Shown: positions 16,187-26,177, counted from the first letter of the stretch. The stretch: 64,000 nt of DNA from a bacterium (GCA_029559475.1 JAKQBN010000021.1:1-64000), one strand, 5' to 3'. Program-made: numbers and translations. Notes: generated from the sequence alone by a model not told the origin.

Positions 16187-17230
16187 ATGCTGTTCACGGA
16201 AAATAAATACATCGGGATAATCCTGGTCATCCTGTTTTTACCTTTTACGATCATATACTGGATGGTCGTGACTGTTAGGCATTTTTTTTATGATATTGGA
16301 ATCTTAAAACCATATACGGCAGATATCTTTACGGTTTCTGTCGGGAACATCACTGCAGGCGGTACGGGTAAAACGCCGACGGTGATAGCGATAGTTAATG
16401 CATTGAAAAATAACGGTTTTAAACCATTTGTAGTAACTCGCGGTTACGGAAGAAAAAGCTCCGGCAGACTGATGATCGACGAAAAATCCACTGCTTCAGA
16501 ATCCGGCGACGAGCCTATTACCATATTCAGAAAAACAGGCGTACCTGTTGTTTGCGATAAAGACAGGTTGTCAGCCGTAAACAGTTTCGGAAATGGCTTT
16601 AACATCGCTGTTCTGGATGACGCTTTTCAGCATAGAAAAATTAGAAAGAACCTTGACATTGTCCTGATCGACGAGAGCAGATTTTTGGGATGCGGGCTGC
16701 TTCTGCCGTCCGGAATCTTACGGGACAACGTATCAAGATTATACAAATGCGATCTGATCGTACTCTCAAAAGTAAATGATATCCGCTCCGTTTCTGTGAA
16801 AGAAAAGATAACCCGTCTTAAAAAATACGGTAAAAATATTCTTGTTTCGAAAATGGAACCGTCAAAAATCTCAAACGGAACAAAAGAAGCTACGTTCGAT
16901 TCTATAAAAGATAAAAAAATATCACTTTTCTGCGGAATAGCAGACGCCCGGTCTTTTTTAGATCTGTTCAGACAGAATCAGGTGATCAGTAAAATAACAT
17001 TCAGTGATCACTATTTTTACACAGTCAGCGATTTTGAAGCTCTTAGGAAACTGAAAAAAGATTCGGACATGATCATAACCACGTATAAGGATTTTGTTAA
17101 ACTCCCGCCGGAGTTAGTACGTGAAACAGGTATTTATTATCTGGACATAGATCTGAGTTTTTACGATTCAGAGCTGAACAGTTTAGATATTGCCGGTTTT
17201 ATAAGAGGTTTTTTTGAAAGAGCAGAATAA
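16187..17230 (+). CDS. lpxK: tetraacyldisaccharide 4'-kinase
   Basis: 347 residues. It phosphorylates the lipid A disaccharide precursor at the inner membrane. One N-terminal membrane segment (10-31) precedes VGNITAGGTGKTPT, the P-loop, at about 53-66; VVTRGYGRKSSG and LDDAFQHRKIRK are further conserved motifs. Its presence shows the organism makes lipopolysaccharide. The 3' end overlaps the next gene by 17 bases. Confidence 0.95.
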   Translation: MLFTENKYIGIILVILFLPFTIIYWMVVTVRHFFYDIGILKPYTADIFTVSVGNITAGGTGKTPTVIAIVNALKNNGFKPFVVTRGYGRKSSGRLMIDEKSTASESGDEPITIFRKTGVPVVCDKDRLSAVNSFGNGFNIAVLDDAFQHRKIRKNLDIVLIDESRFLGCGLLLPSGILRDNVSRLYKCDLIVLSKVNDIRSVSVKEKITRLKKYGKNILVSKMEPSKISNGTKEATFDSIKDKKISLFCGIADARSFLDLFRQNQVISKITFSDHYFYTVSDFEALRKLKKDSDMIITTYKDFVKLPPELVRETGIYYLDIDLSFYDSELNSLDIAGFIRGFFERAE

Positions 17231-18464
17231 TAAATATCTGACCGATCTGATCGATAAATGTACGAACTGCGGCAACTGCAGGATCATCTGTCCTGCCTAT
17301 AAATACACGGGTGAGGAGATCTATTCCACCAGGGGAAGGATCAATCTGATCAAAGGTCTTGCGAACGAAGAGCTTCATCCTTCTTCCGAGATGAAAAACC
17401 TCCTGTCCGTTTGTCTTAACTGCAGACAGTGCCTGAGATACTGTCCGGCAGAAGTAGAATACTTCAGCATTATCAGATACGCGAAGAACAGGATCAGAAA
17501 CAGAAACTGGATGTTTGACATCATTACTTTTTTCACTGAAGGGCTTTTCTCGCATAAGCACGCTACATCAGAGATGTTCTTTTCAGCGACCGGGCTTTTC
17601 AGAAAATTGATATATAAAAATAACAAGCTTAATTTTATAGGCAGGTTCATGGGCAGATCCGCAAAATTACGCCCTGTAACAGACATCCCCTCTATTGCTA
17701 GAAGAAACTTTTTTGAAATGGGTATCCGTCATAAGCTAAATAACGGCAGAGACATTAGGACAGCTCTGTTCACAGGCTGCGGCGGCAAATATTTATATCC
17801 CGAAGCTGCCGACAGATTCGTGATGATCCTGAGGTCTAACGGTATTGAAACTCTTATCCCTAAAGAACAGGTCTGCTGCGGAAATCCCCTTTCGTATAAA
17901 GGACTTTTAAAAAAATCTGAAAATGTTCTTAAAAAAAATGCTGAAGTCTATAATCAGCTCATTGGATTGAACTGCATAGTCAGTTTATGTTCTGATGCCG
18001 TGATCGCTTTTAAAGAAAGATCCGATTCGGGTAAAGAACCAAAATTCCGTTTTCCTGTATTGAACTGGCTCGATTTTCTTTTGCAGAATAAAATTCAGGT
18101 GATCCCCGAATATGAGAATTCAATAATTTTCCATTCATGCCCCAAATGCGGCGATTTTAAGGTTTATGAAAATTTCATAAAAAATATCTATTCGGATTAT
18201 ACAAAAATACCTGAATTTACTCATGATTACTGCGGGAGCACGGAGCTTCTTGACAGGTCGAATCCGGGACTTAGAGATCAGATAACAAGAGATTTCTGCG
18301 AAATGAACGGCATCAAAGGTTACTCTTACATAGCATGCTCTTCATTTGAATGCGTTGACCATCTTAACGCGTATTTTCTAAGAAATCAATTGAGTGTAAA
18401 AGCTATCCATTTTGTTCAGGCTTTGAGACCTGCCCCCGTTAACGATACTAGTGCGGGAACATAG
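17214..18464 (+). CDS. glycolate-oxidase/heterodisulfide-reductase-type Fe-S protein
   Basis: 416 residues. Two ferredoxin-like 4Fe-4S motifs (Cys16, 19, 22, 26 and Cys67, 70, 73, 77) are followed by two CCG (DUF224) domains: TGCGGKYLYPE with VCCGNPLS, and FHSCPKCG with DYCGS. This is the GlcF/LutA/HdrD layout: an electron carrier subunit for flavin-linked oxidation of a 2-hydroxyacid or similar. No flavoprotein partner is next to it. Start is TTG at 17214 with AGAGG 6 bases before it, inside lpxK. Its 3' end overlaps the converging gene by 17 bases. Confidence 0.8.
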   Translation: MKEQNNKYLTDLIDKCTNCGNCRIICPAYKYTGEEIYSTRGRINLIKGLANEELHPSSEMKNLLSVCLNCRQCLRYCPAEVEYFSIIRYAKNRIRNRNWMFDIITFFTEGLFSHKHATSEMFFSATGLFRKLIYKNNKLNFIGRFMGRSAKLRPVTDIPSIARRNFFEMGIRHKLNNGRDIRTALFTGCGGKYLYPEAADRFVMILRSNGIETLIPKEQVCCGNPLSYKGLLKKSENVLKKNAEVYNQLIGLNCIVSLCSDAVIAFKERSDSGKEPKFRFPVLNWLDFLLQNKIQVIPEYENSIIFHSCPKCGDFKVYENFIKNIYSDYTKIPEFTHDYCGSTELLDRSNPGLRDQITRDFCEMNGIKGYSYIACSSFECVDHLNAYFLRNQLSVKAIHFVQALRPAPVNDTSAGT

Positions 18465-19596
18465 CTATAAAAACACCCGCTGCAATTGCCGATCCTATAA
18501 CACCGGCCACATTCGGACCCATTGCGTGAGCAAGAATAAAGTTCGACTTGTCTATTTCCTGAGCGTAATTATGGACTACCCGTGCTGAATCTGGTACTGC
18601 GGAAACGCCTGCCGCTCCTATAAGCGGATTTATCTTTTCCTTTAAAAACAGGTTCATGAATTTGGCGAACAGTAACCCTCCCATTGTAGCAAGACAGAAT
18701 GATGCCAGTCCGAGGAAGAATATGAGAAGTGATTCTTTTGTAACGAAAGTCGATGCCTGTGTGCTAGCGCCTACGGAAAAAGAAAGAATGATAGTCGCGG
18801 TATCCAGAACAGCATTACCGGCGGTTTTAGCAAGTCTTTCTGTAACGCAGCTTTCTTTTAAAAGATTACCGAGCATCAGCATTCCGACTAGGGTGATCGA
18901 TCCGGGCGCGATCAGAGCAGCCACCATAAAAGTGATTATCGGAAATAATATCTTTTCTCTTTTAGATACTTTTCTCGGTGTTTTCATCCTGATCAGAGCT
19001 TCTTTTTTTGTAATAAGAAGCTTCATGAAAGGCGGCTGAATTACTGGAACAAGAGCCATATAAGAATATGCCGCGATGGCGATCGGACCGAGAAGTTTCG
19101 GCGCGAGTATGGATGAAAGAAATATTGAGGTAGGGCCGTCCGCACCGCCGATAATGCCGATAGAAGCCGATTCATAATAGTTGAAACCCAGAGTAAGTGC
19201 TACAATAAAAGTCAGAAAAATGCCTATTTGTGCGGCAGCTCCGAGAAGAAGGTATTTCGGGTTCGAAATTAGAGCGGAGAAATCGGTCAGCGCTCCTATT
19301 CCGAGAAAGATCAGAGGCGGGAATATCCCCGAAGTTACTCCCCAGTAGAACAGGCTGAAAACGCTGTTCTGCGGATTGCCTGTCGCCAAACTGTCGTAAA
19401 CGCCGACCGGAAGACCTGCCATATACGGCATGTTACCTACGATAACGCCGAAACCTATGGGAAGAAGAAGAAGCGGCTCGTAATTTTTGGCGATAGCCAG
19501 ATAAATAGCCAGCGCACCCACTATAATCATTATCACATTATCAAAACTGAGAGAAGCGAAACCAGTGTTTTCAAGGAGCTGTATTAAGGTATTCAT
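18448..19596 (-). CDS. Na+-translocating decarboxylase, beta (membrane) subunit
   Basis: 382 residues with about ten membrane segments, the OadB/MmdB/GcdB family. It couples removal of CO2 from carboxybiotin to Na+ export. The family motifs SASIGIIGGADGPTSIFL (about 146-163) with the Na+-site aspartate and GNLLKESCVTERL (about 246) are intact, as is the C-terminal helix region with NAVLDTATI. Last gene of the mmdA-like, gamma, biotin carrier, beta cluster. Confidence 0.93.
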   Translation of the reverse strand: MNTLIQLLENTGFASLSFDNVIMIIVGALAIYLAIAKNYEPLLLLPIGFGVIVGNMPYMAGLPVGVYDSLATGNPQNSVFSLFYWGVTSGIFPPLIFLGIGALTDFSALISNPKYLLLGAAAQIGIFLTFIVALTLGFNYYESASIGIIGGADGPTSIFLSSILAPKLLGPIAIAAYSYMALVPVIQPPFMKLLITKKEALIRMKTPRKVSKREKILFPIITFMVAALIAPGSITLVGMLMLGNLLKESCVTERLAKTAGNAVLDTATIILSFSVGASTQASTFVTKESLLIFFLGLASFCLATMGGLLFAKFMNLFLKEKINPLIGAAGVSAVPDSARVVHNYAQEIDKSNFILAHAMGPNVAGVIGSAIAAGVFIAMFPH

Positions 19597-19613
19597 TTTT
19601 TTTTCTTATAGTT

Positions 19614-20057
19614 TTATTCAATAACGGCCAGTATATCACCTTCGGAAATATTGTCGCCGTTCTTTACGTTTATCATTTTTATCTTTCCGTCTCTAGTGGC
19701 GTTGATATCGTTTTCCATTTTCATCGCTTCCATAATCATGATCTTTTGACCGGATTTTACAGTATCACCGGTTTTCACCAGAACATTGAGTATCAGACCG
19801 GGAAGCGGCGCGAGAACTTCATGACTGCCTGAACCTGATCCGGACGAGACCTGTACGCTTTGGGACTGTGAAGGAGCCGCAGCAGCTGCAGAAACACCTG
19901 ATTTCTGAACAGTCTCGATCTTTAATTCTTCACCCAGATCTTTAAGTCCGACATTATATTTTCTCCCATCAACGGATATCACTGCTTTATGAGCATTGAA
20001 TTCCTCTATACCTACAGTATATTCTTTGCCGCTGATATCGAGCTTTAATTCCTTCAT
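19614..20057 (-). CDS. biotin carboxyl carrier protein of the Na+ decarboxylase
   Basis: 147 residues. The N-terminal 50 residues form a small domain typical of decarboxylase carriers, an Ala/Ser/Gly-rich linker spans about 55-78, and the biotinyl domain fills the C-terminal 70 residues with EAMKMEND (biotin on Lys113). It shuttles carboxyl groups between the carboxyltransferase and the membrane beta subunit. Confidence 0.92.
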   Translation of the reverse strand: MKELKLDISGKEYTVGIEEFNAHKAVISVDGRKYNVGLKDLGEELKIETVQKSGVSAAAAAPSQSQSVQVSSGSGSGSHEVLAPLPGLILNVLVKTGDTVKSGQKIMIMEAMKMENDINATRDGKIKMINVKNGDNISEGDILAVIE

Positions 20058-20075
20058 TTTACTATCCTTTAAATT

Positions 20076-20696
20076 TTATCTTAAACCAAGTTTATTGACC
20101 GATCTCCAGACGCTTTTATCATTCTGTTTGAACGTCAGACGCGACATCGAATTAGTAAGGTAAAGTTTTTTATATAGCTCAACTGCTGTAGCTATAGCAA
20201 CAATGTGATCTTCAGGTATTTCTTCTTCTGCTATCTTGATTTCAGAGTCGATTTTTACCGGCTCAAAAGCCGGAGCAGATTTTTTTACGGTTTTGTCTTT
20301 AAAAAAGAAATTGAATATATGAATTACGATAAGTATCATGATCAGGCCTACAAATACCACGAGCATACCGCTCAGTGTGATCGTCCATCCGTTCAAACCT
20401 GACGAAAACTCCTTGCTGATATTATCTATTCCGTACTCTCTTTCTTTCTTTTCAACTTTCCCTCTTCTTACTTCTTCAAGAGTTTTCAAAAATAGCTTCG
20501 GGTTTGTGAGGTTGCTGTTCTGGATTGTTTTGAAGACGGCTATCTTGAATTCTTCGTCCGTATAATTGTTGAATATTATACTGTCGCTCACAGACTGATC
20601 CTGAACCTGTTCTGATCCTGTTATGCTCTGATCTTCCTGAGAGAACAGGCCGGCCGACATAACCGCGAAAATTATAATGTATATAAATCTTGCCAT
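20076..20696 (-). CDS. OadG-like gamma subunit of the Na+ decarboxylase
   Basis: 206 residues: signal peptide (ARFIYIIIFAVMSAGLF), an extracytoplasmic stretch, one membrane helix (WTITLSGMLVVFVGLIMILI at about 104-123), and a charged cytoplasmic tail with VAIATAVELYKKL. This is a long OadG form; the gamma subunit holds the complex together. The ATG at 20696 is preferred over one at 20726 because AGGAT precedes it and the signal peptide then starts at residue 2. Confidence 0.75.
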   Translation of the reverse strand: MARFIYIIIFAVMSAGLFSQEDQSITGSEQVQDQSVSDSIIFNNYTDEEFKIAVFKTIQNSNLTNPKLFLKTLEEVRRGKVEKKEREYGIDNISKEFSSGLNGWTITLSGMLVVFVGLIMILIVIHIFNFFFKDKTVKKSAPAFEPVKIDSEIKIAEEEIPEDHIVAIATAVELYKKLYLTNSMSRLTFKQNDKSVWRSVNKLGLR

Positions 20697-20726
20697 ACTG
20701 ATCCTTTGATTTACCAGCGTTTTCAT

Positions 20727-22277
20727 TTACAGAGGTATATTTCCGTGTTTCTTTGGCGGATTCGTTTCCCTTTTATTTTTGAGCATTTCGAGAGCTTTTA
20801 TTATTTTAAATCTAGTGACTTCAGGTTCGATCACGCCGTCGATAAATCCCTTGTCGGTGGCTACATACGGATTTGCGAATCTTTCTTTATATTCTTCTAC
20901 TTTCTGTTTTAGGACAGCTTCGGGATCCGCAGCTTCGGAGATCTCTTTGGCGAACACGATCTTGCTTGCGCCTTCTGCTCCCATTACGGCTATTTCAGCT
21001 GAAGGCCATGCATATATAATGTCGCCTCTAAGCTGTTTTGAGTTCATTACACAGTATGCGCCGCCGTAGGCTTTTCTTGTGATAACGGTTATCTTCGGTA
21101 CCGTAGCTTCGCCATAAGCATAAAGGAGTTTAGCGCCGTGATCTATTACCCCTGCGAATTCCTGTGCGGTACCGGGTAAAAATCCGGGAACGTCTTCAAA
21201 AGTTATAATAGGGATGTTGAAAGCATCGCAGAACCTTACGAACCTTGCGCCTTTTACTGATGAATTGCTGTCGAGAACTCCGGCCATTACTTTAGGCTGA
21301 TTGGCGACTATTCCGACGCTTTTGCCGTTGAGCCTTGAGAATCCGACAAGAATGTTCTGCGCCCAGTCTTTCTGAACTTCAAAGAAAACCCCGTTATCGA
21401 CGACTTTCTGTATGATGTCCTTCATGTCGTAAGGCTTGTTCGGATTGTCTGGAATTATCGTGTTAAGATCCCTGCAGAGTCTTGACGGATCGTCCGAGCA
21501 GGCTTCTGTAGGTGATTCTTCAGTATTATTCTGCGGAATGTAGCTGACAAGCGTTCTTATCCCTTCGAAAAGTTCCTGCTCGTTATCGCAAGTAAAATGG
21601 GTAACGCCGCTTTTCTTTCCGTGAACGTCAGCTCCTCCGAGTTCTTCATCTGTAACTTTTTCATGGGTTACTTCCTCGACCACTTTCGGTCCGGTAAGGA
21701 ACATATAAGATGTTTTTCTGGCCATGAATATAAAATCCGTTAGAGCAGGAGAATAAACAGCGCCTCCTGCACATGGCCCGACGATCGCGCTTATCTGAGG
21801 TATAACTCCTGAATATAAAATGTTTTTGATAAATATGTGGGTATAGCCTGCAAGAGCATCGACTCCTTCCTGTATCCTTGCTCCTCCCGAATCGTTGATG
21901 CCGATAACGGGTGCGCCGACTTTTGCTGCCATTTCCATTATTTTGGCGACTTTTTCACCTACTGTCTTCGATAATGTTCCGCCGATCACAGTAAAATCGA
22001 ACGAGTAAACGAAAACAAGCCTTCCGTGGATCGTTCCGTAGCCGGTTATCATTCCGTCGCCGTAGAATTTCTTTTTCTCCATTCCGAACTCTGTACAGGA
22101 ATGTGTACGCAATTTGTCGATCTCTTCGAAACTGTCCTTGTCGAGAAGAATGTTGACCCTTTCTCTCGCTGTCAGTTTGCCTTTTGCGTGCTGTTTTTCT
22201 ATGGCTTTGATACCGCCGCCGAGTTCAGCCTGTTCGTTTTTTGTCTTCAGATCAAGTAAATCTCTTTCATTGCTCAT
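20727..22277 (-). CDS. mmdA: acyl-CoA carboxyltransferase subunit (methylmalonyl-CoA decarboxylase alpha / propionyl-CoA carboxylase beta)
   Basis: 516 residues, two crotonase-like carboxyltransferase halves. GINDSGGARIQEGVDAL and GPCAGGAVYSPAL mark the first acyl-CoA site; FEDVPGFLPGTAQE and RKAYGGAYCVM the second. Together with the biotin carrier and the Na+ pump subunits it should form methylmalonyl-CoA decarboxylase, making propionyl-CoA and a Na+ gradient (propionate formation), though operation in the carboxylating direction cannot be excluded. GGAG precedes the ATG. No methylmalonyl-CoA mutase is in the window. Confidence 0.9.
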   Translation of the reverse strand: MSNERDLLDLKTKNEQAELGGGIKAIEKQHAKGKLTARERVNILLDKDSFEEIDKLRTHSCTEFGMEKKKFYGDGMITGYGTIHGRLVFVYSFDFTVIGGTLSKTVGEKVAKIMEMAAKVGAPVIGINDSGGARIQEGVDALAGYTHIFIKNILYSGVIPQISAIVGPCAGGAVYSPALTDFIFMARKTSYMFLTGPKVVEEVTHEKVTDEELGGADVHGKKSGVTHFTCDNEQELFEGIRTLVSYIPQNNTEESPTEACSDDPSRLCRDLNTIIPDNPNKPYDMKDIIQKVVDNGVFFEVQKDWAQNILVGFSRLNGKSVGIVANQPKVMAGVLDSNSSVKGARFVRFCDAFNIPIITFEDVPGFLPGTAQEFAGVIDHGAKLLYAYGEATVPKITVITRKAYGGAYCVMNSKQLRGDIIYAWPSAEIAVMGAEGASKIVFAKEISEAADPEAVLKQKVEEYKERFANPYVATDKGFIDGVIEPEVTRFKIIKALEMLKNKRETNPPKKHGNIPL

Positions 22278-22313
22278 ATGATTAACTCCATGCTTTTCAT
22301 TACAAGAGACGCA

Positions 22314-22342
22314 AATATATTTACGATATTTTGTTTTAACAA
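22314..22342 (-). promoter_or_regulatory. predicted promoter of the Na+ decarboxylase operon
   Basis: Minus strand TTGTTA (22342-22337), 17-base spacer, TATATT (22319-22314), 37 bases before the ATG. Confidence 0.5.
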
Positions 22343-22432
22343 GATTTTTTTTATCTAATTTTAATTAAAAAAATCATTACGTTGTTGTTTTTTTCCCTTT
22401 CTTAGCTTAAATTCAGAAAAAAATGAAACGGT

Positions 22433-24385
22433 ATGTATTTCGAGAACGTTCAATACCTTTATCTTCTTCCGCTGACAGCACTTCCTCTGATCATCTATCT
22501 GATATTCAGAAAAAAACCTAAAAAAATGATATTCAGCTCGCTCTTTCTGCTTAAAGACATAACTCAGAAAGCTAACAGAAGAACCCGGTTGAAGGACATT
22601 CTACTGCTTATCCTGCGAACGCTTCTTCTGCTTGCGCTCATAATGATCTTCGCATCGCCTTTTGTTGGGGACAGAACCGGTTTTGACATTTCAAAAAGAA
22701 CTGTCGCGGCAGTTTTTTTCGACACGAGCTCATCGATGGCGGATGTTTTTGACGGGGAAACAAAAGCGGAGAATTCTAGAAATCTGCTTATCAGAACCAT
22801 AATCGGTCTTCCTGAAAATTCGACCGTCCATATCCTGACATCGGATCCGGAAGAAAGATTCAAAGGAAATACAGAAGATGCCGTCAGATATCTTAACTCC
22901 GTTGAGATATACGGAAAGAACAGGAATATGTCGGATATAACCGCTTTTGCAGATTCGCTTTTTGTAAGTGAGAACGGAAATAATCAGATACTCCTTGCGG
23001 TTACCGACGGATATCTTCCTTTTTCAGAAACCTCTGAAAGTAAGACCGGATATTTAAAAAAAGCTGTAATCTATGAAAATTCAGAAAGCGTTGAAGATAT
23101 TTCAATTGATTCCGTTCAGATCTCAGAAAGAAAATTCATTTTTTTGAATTTATCCTCAAAAAAAACAGGAACTGCAGTGCTTGACCTGTTCCAAGACGGA
23201 AAGAAAATATATTCCCGTGAGATGGTTTTTGAAAATGCCGGTCCGGTTAAAATCAGGATCGAACTCAGCGAAACTCTCAATTCCGGTGCCAATCTGTCGG
23301 CTGTGATAAGGGACGAAAAAGGCAATAAGCTTAATGACACCTATAATTTCGTTATTCCGCCCATGACAAAAAAGAAAATGCTGATCTTAAGTGATGAAAA
23401 TAGTTTTGAAGTATTAAGAAGCGTCAAAGCTCTTCTCAGAACAGGCGAGGATTCATTATTTATTCCCGATATAAAAGATCCTAAATTATTAAACTCGGTT
23501 AAATTCAGTGATTACAGCATGATCTTTTTTTTGGAGATGTCTTTCATAAATCCTTTTACTGTATCAGGTCTGAAAAATTATATTTCGAACGGAGGATCGG
23601 CTTACTTCGTTGCGTCTGACAAGCTGAACCTCAACGATTATAATACGGGGCTTATACCGTCCCTCGAATTTCCGGAGATTAAGGGGTATGAAAAAAAGGA
23701 GGATTCTTTCGCGGGTATAAATCTTTCAAATACAGCTCATCCGGTATTCAGCAATGTATTTACCGATGGTTTTTCAAGAGTCGGAAGCGTCGAGATATAT
23801 CAGTATTATAAGCTGTCCCGCAAAGCCGGATGGGAGAATATCATTATTTCCGGGAATGACCCTGTTCTGATAGAAAAAAAACTTGGCCGGGGACGAATTT
23901 TCTTCCTGGCCTGCGGTCTCGATAAAAGCAGTTCCAACATAATGTCGAACGGAATATCGGTACCTCTGCTGCTTAATTCATTTATATATCTTGCCGGGTC
24001 GGAAATTGACAGATCGGATTCAAAGACAGTCGGAGATCAGATCATTTCAGATGACTTTTTTTATGCTGTGGAACAGGCTAAAGCACTTGACAGGAACAAA
24101 GACGAGCTGATAAAAAGATTCATATTAAAAAAACCGGGATTTTATAAGATCTACAGCGGGGACGGTGCCTATGAAAAGACGGCATCTGTGAATTATGAGA
24201 GGGAAGATTATACTGACAACAGTCAGCTCTTAAAGGACAGATTCTCAACAATAGTACTTTCCGACCGCACATCTGATGATCCTGTTCTAATCTCATTTGA
24301 AAACAAAGATCTGAAGATCTTCTTTCTGATCTCGCTAGCTTTGATTGTTTGTGCGGAGATATTGATAGTGAGGTTTATGAAATGA
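22433..24385 (+). CDS. BatA-type membrane protein with von Willebrand A domain
   Basis: 650 residues. The first 80 residues match the BatA/aerotolerance N-terminus (LYLLPLTALPLIIYLIF, then a second helix ILRTLLLLALIMIFASPF). A vWA-like domain follows with a MIDAS-type DTSSSM at about 101-106. The middle 340-540 is a class I glutamine-amidotransferase-like fold seen in these proteins (FFLEMSFINPFTV, GRGRIFFLACGLDKSS), and one membrane helix closes the chain. Such proteins sit in the inner membrane and face the periplasm; function is unclear. Its stop overlaps the next start (ATGA). Confidence 0.75.
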   Translation: MYFENVQYLYLLPLTALPLIIYLIFRKKPKKMIFSSLFLLKDITQKANRRTRLKDILLLILRTLLLLALIMIFASPFVGDRTGFDISKRTVAAVFFDTSSSMADVFDGETKAENSRNLLIRTIIGLPENSTVHILTSDPEERFKGNTEDAVRYLNSVEIYGKNRNMSDITAFADSLFVSENGNNQILLAVTDGYLPFSETSESKTGYLKKAVIYENSESVEDISIDSVQISERKFIFLNLSSKKTGTAVLDLFQDGKKIYSREMVFENAGPVKIRIELSETLNSGANLSAVIRDEKGNKLNDTYNFVIPPMTKKKMLILSDENSFEVLRSVKALLRTGEDSLFIPDIKDPKLLNSVKFSDYSMIFFLEMSFINPFTVSGLKNYISNGGSAYFVASDKLNLNDYNTGLIPSLEFPEIKGYEKKEDSFAGINLSNTAHPVFSNVFTDGFSRVGSVEIYQYYKLSRKAGWENIIISGNDPVLIEKKLGRGRIFFLACGLDKSSSNIMSNGISVPLLLNSFIYLAGSEIDRSDSKTVGDQIISDDFFYAVEQAKALDRNKDELIKRFILKKPGFYKIYSGDGAYEKTASVNYEREDYTDNSQLLKDRFSTIVLSDRTSDDPVLISFENKDLKIFFLISLALIVCAEILIVRFMK

Positions 24386-25140
24386 TAGTCGCAAAAAATC
24401 TGTCCATAGCTATTGACGGTCAGAAAATAATTGACTCGGTAAGCTTTTCGGTTAAAAAAGGGGAATACATATCTGTTATTGGACCCAACGGCGCCGGAAA
24501 AAGCACGCTTCTTAAATCGTTATGCCGGATAACCGGTGCAACAACGGGTGATATCTCAATATTCGGGAAAAACATCTCCTGGTACTCACAGAAAGACCTA
24601 GCTAAAAAAATAACTTATATCGGTCAGCTTGAGCCGAACGAATTTACAGTTGATGAATTCATTCTTTTCAGCAGATATCCATATTTTTCGGCATTTACAG
24701 GTATAAGCAGAGAAGACAGGGAGATAGCTAAGGAGAGCATGAAGGTCACAATGACTTTACAGTTCGCTAAAAGAAAAATAAATGAGCTGAGCTCAGGGGA
24801 AAGACAGAGGGTAGCTATCGCTTCGGCTCTTGCCCAGGATACTGAGATAATTCTTTTTGACGAACCGGTCACTCATCTCGATCCATATTTCGACGATCAG
24901 ATAAGCTCGCTCATCTTCGATATCCACAAAAAACGAGAAATTTCGGTTATTATTGTGACTCACAATCTGAATGACGCCCTAAAATATTCCGACAGAATAA
25001 TAGCGCTAAAGAACGGGCATATCGAATTTGTTAAAAACTCGAATGAGGTTGATTCGGATGATATCAGCAGCCTGTTCGGCATAAAATTCACGACATTAAA
25101 CAATCCCGGTGACGGAAAACCTGTGCTGGTAAGACTATGA
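24382..25140 (+). CDS. ABC transporter ATPase, FecE/BtuD type
   Basis: 252 residues. Walker A GPNGAGKST (35-43), signature LSSGERQRVAIA, Walker B IILFDEPVTHLDP and the switch histidine (IVTHNLND) are all intact. The ATG at 24382 overlaps the previous stop and has GAGG 8 bases upstream, so the open frame further upstream is not used. Energises the permease encoded next for uptake of an iron chelate or cobalamin. No substrate-binding protein gene lies nearby. Confidence 0.92.
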   Translation: MIVAKNLSIAIDGQKIIDSVSFSVKKGEYISVIGPNGAGKSTLLKSLCRITGATTGDISIFGKNISWYSQKDLAKKITYIGQLEPNEFTVDEFILFSRYPYFSAFTGISREDREIAKESMKVTMTLQFAKRKINELSSGERQRVAIASALAQDTEIILFDEPVTHLDPYFDDQISSLIFDIHKKREISVIIVTHNLNDALKYSDRIIALKNGHIEFVKNSNEVDSDDISSLFGIKFTTLNNPGDGKPVLVRL

Positions 25141-26102
25141 GATCAAAAAGAAAGAATTTTATGATACTTAGTGCAGTTCTGGCGGTTTCGTTCGTTCTGA
25201 ATATCGCGTTAGGTTCTGACATAGCTTCGGTTTTCAGCGTTTTTTCATCGGACATTTTCGAAGACATCATTTTTAAAATCAGGCTGCCGAGAGCTCTTAT
25301 GGCGGTGCTTGCGGGCGGAACTTTTGCTTTGTGCGGAGCTGTTTTTCAGTCGCTGTTCAGAAACCCGATAGCTTCTCCATTCACTCTCGGAACGGCAAGC
25401 GGAGCTTCATTCGGAGTTACAGTACTTATTTCATTTATTCCGCTCACGGGTTTTCTCGGAATGTCTTTAATATCATTATCCGCATTCATTGGGTCACTAT
25501 TGTCAGTAGCTATCGTTTATGCCGCTTCATTGAGATCCGGAAAATTCAATCCGAACTCTATGATCCTGACCGGGGTCGTTATAAATTTCTTCTTCTCCGG
25601 CCTGATACTTTTCATTCAGTACCTGACCGATCAGGCAAATGCGGTAAGGATTACGCTCTGGACAATGGGCGGACTTGATATTGTAGGAATGAACTCAGTC
25701 CTTTTCGCATTTTTAGTATTTGCTGCCGGATTTCTGATAATATACAGGTTCAGAGACGATCTTAACCTTCTTTTTATAGGTGAGGAGATCTCTGTTTCCA
25801 GAGGCGTGAATATTAAAAGATCGAGAAAATACCTTTTCGTCGTTTCGTCTTTAATGATAAGCACGATAGTATCTTTTACAGGGCCGATAGGCTTCATAGG
25901 AATTATCGCGCCGCATATAGCATCAAATTACTTCGGAAGGAACTACAGAATACTGCTGCCTGCTTCGCTTATGACAGGATCCGTTATTCTTCTTGTCTGC
26001 GATCTGATATCAAGAACAGTTCTGTGGCCGGTCGAAATTCCGGTCGGTATAATTACCGCTCTGATCGGAGCTGCATTTTTCGTGCGGATAATCTCGAAAT
26101 GA
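25137..26102 (+). CDS. FecCD-family ABC permease (iron siderophore / cobalamin type)
   Basis: 321 residues and about nine membrane helices. RLPRALMAVLAGGTFALCGAV, QSLFRNPIASPFTLGTASGA and GPIGFIGIIAPHI are signature segments of BtuC/FecCD permeases. Starts within the stop of the ATPase gene. Cobalamin is a reasonable guess because the organism needs it for KamDE, but haem or siderophore uptake fits equally. Confidence 0.9.
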   Translation: MRSKRKNFMILSAVLAVSFVLNIALGSDIASVFSVFSSDIFEDIIFKIRLPRALMAVLAGGTFALCGAVFQSLFRNPIASPFTLGTASGASFGVTVLISFIPLTGFLGMSLISLSAFIGSLLSVAIVYAASLRSGKFNPNSMILTGVVINFFFSGLILFIQYLTDQANAVRITLWTMGGLDIVGMNSVLFAFLVFAAGFLIIYRFRDDLNLLFIGEEISVSRGVNIKRSRKYLFVVSSLMISTIVSFTGPIGFIGIIAPHIASNYFGRNYRILLPASLMTGSVILLVCDLISRTVLWPVEIPVGIITALIGAAFFVRIISK

Positions 26103-26107
26103 TTTAT

Positions 26108-26136
26108 TTGACATAAGGATATCTTTTATTTATTAT
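26108..26136 (+). promoter_or_regulatory. predicted promoter of the YD-repeat-like lipoprotein gene
   Basis: TTGACA (26108-26113), 17-base spacer, TATTAT (26131-26136), a near-consensus sigma-70-type promoter 41 bases before the ATG. Confidence 0.65.
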
Positions 26137-26177
26137 ACACTGTGTATGAATCTGTTTAATTTCTTGGGGGAGTTGTT

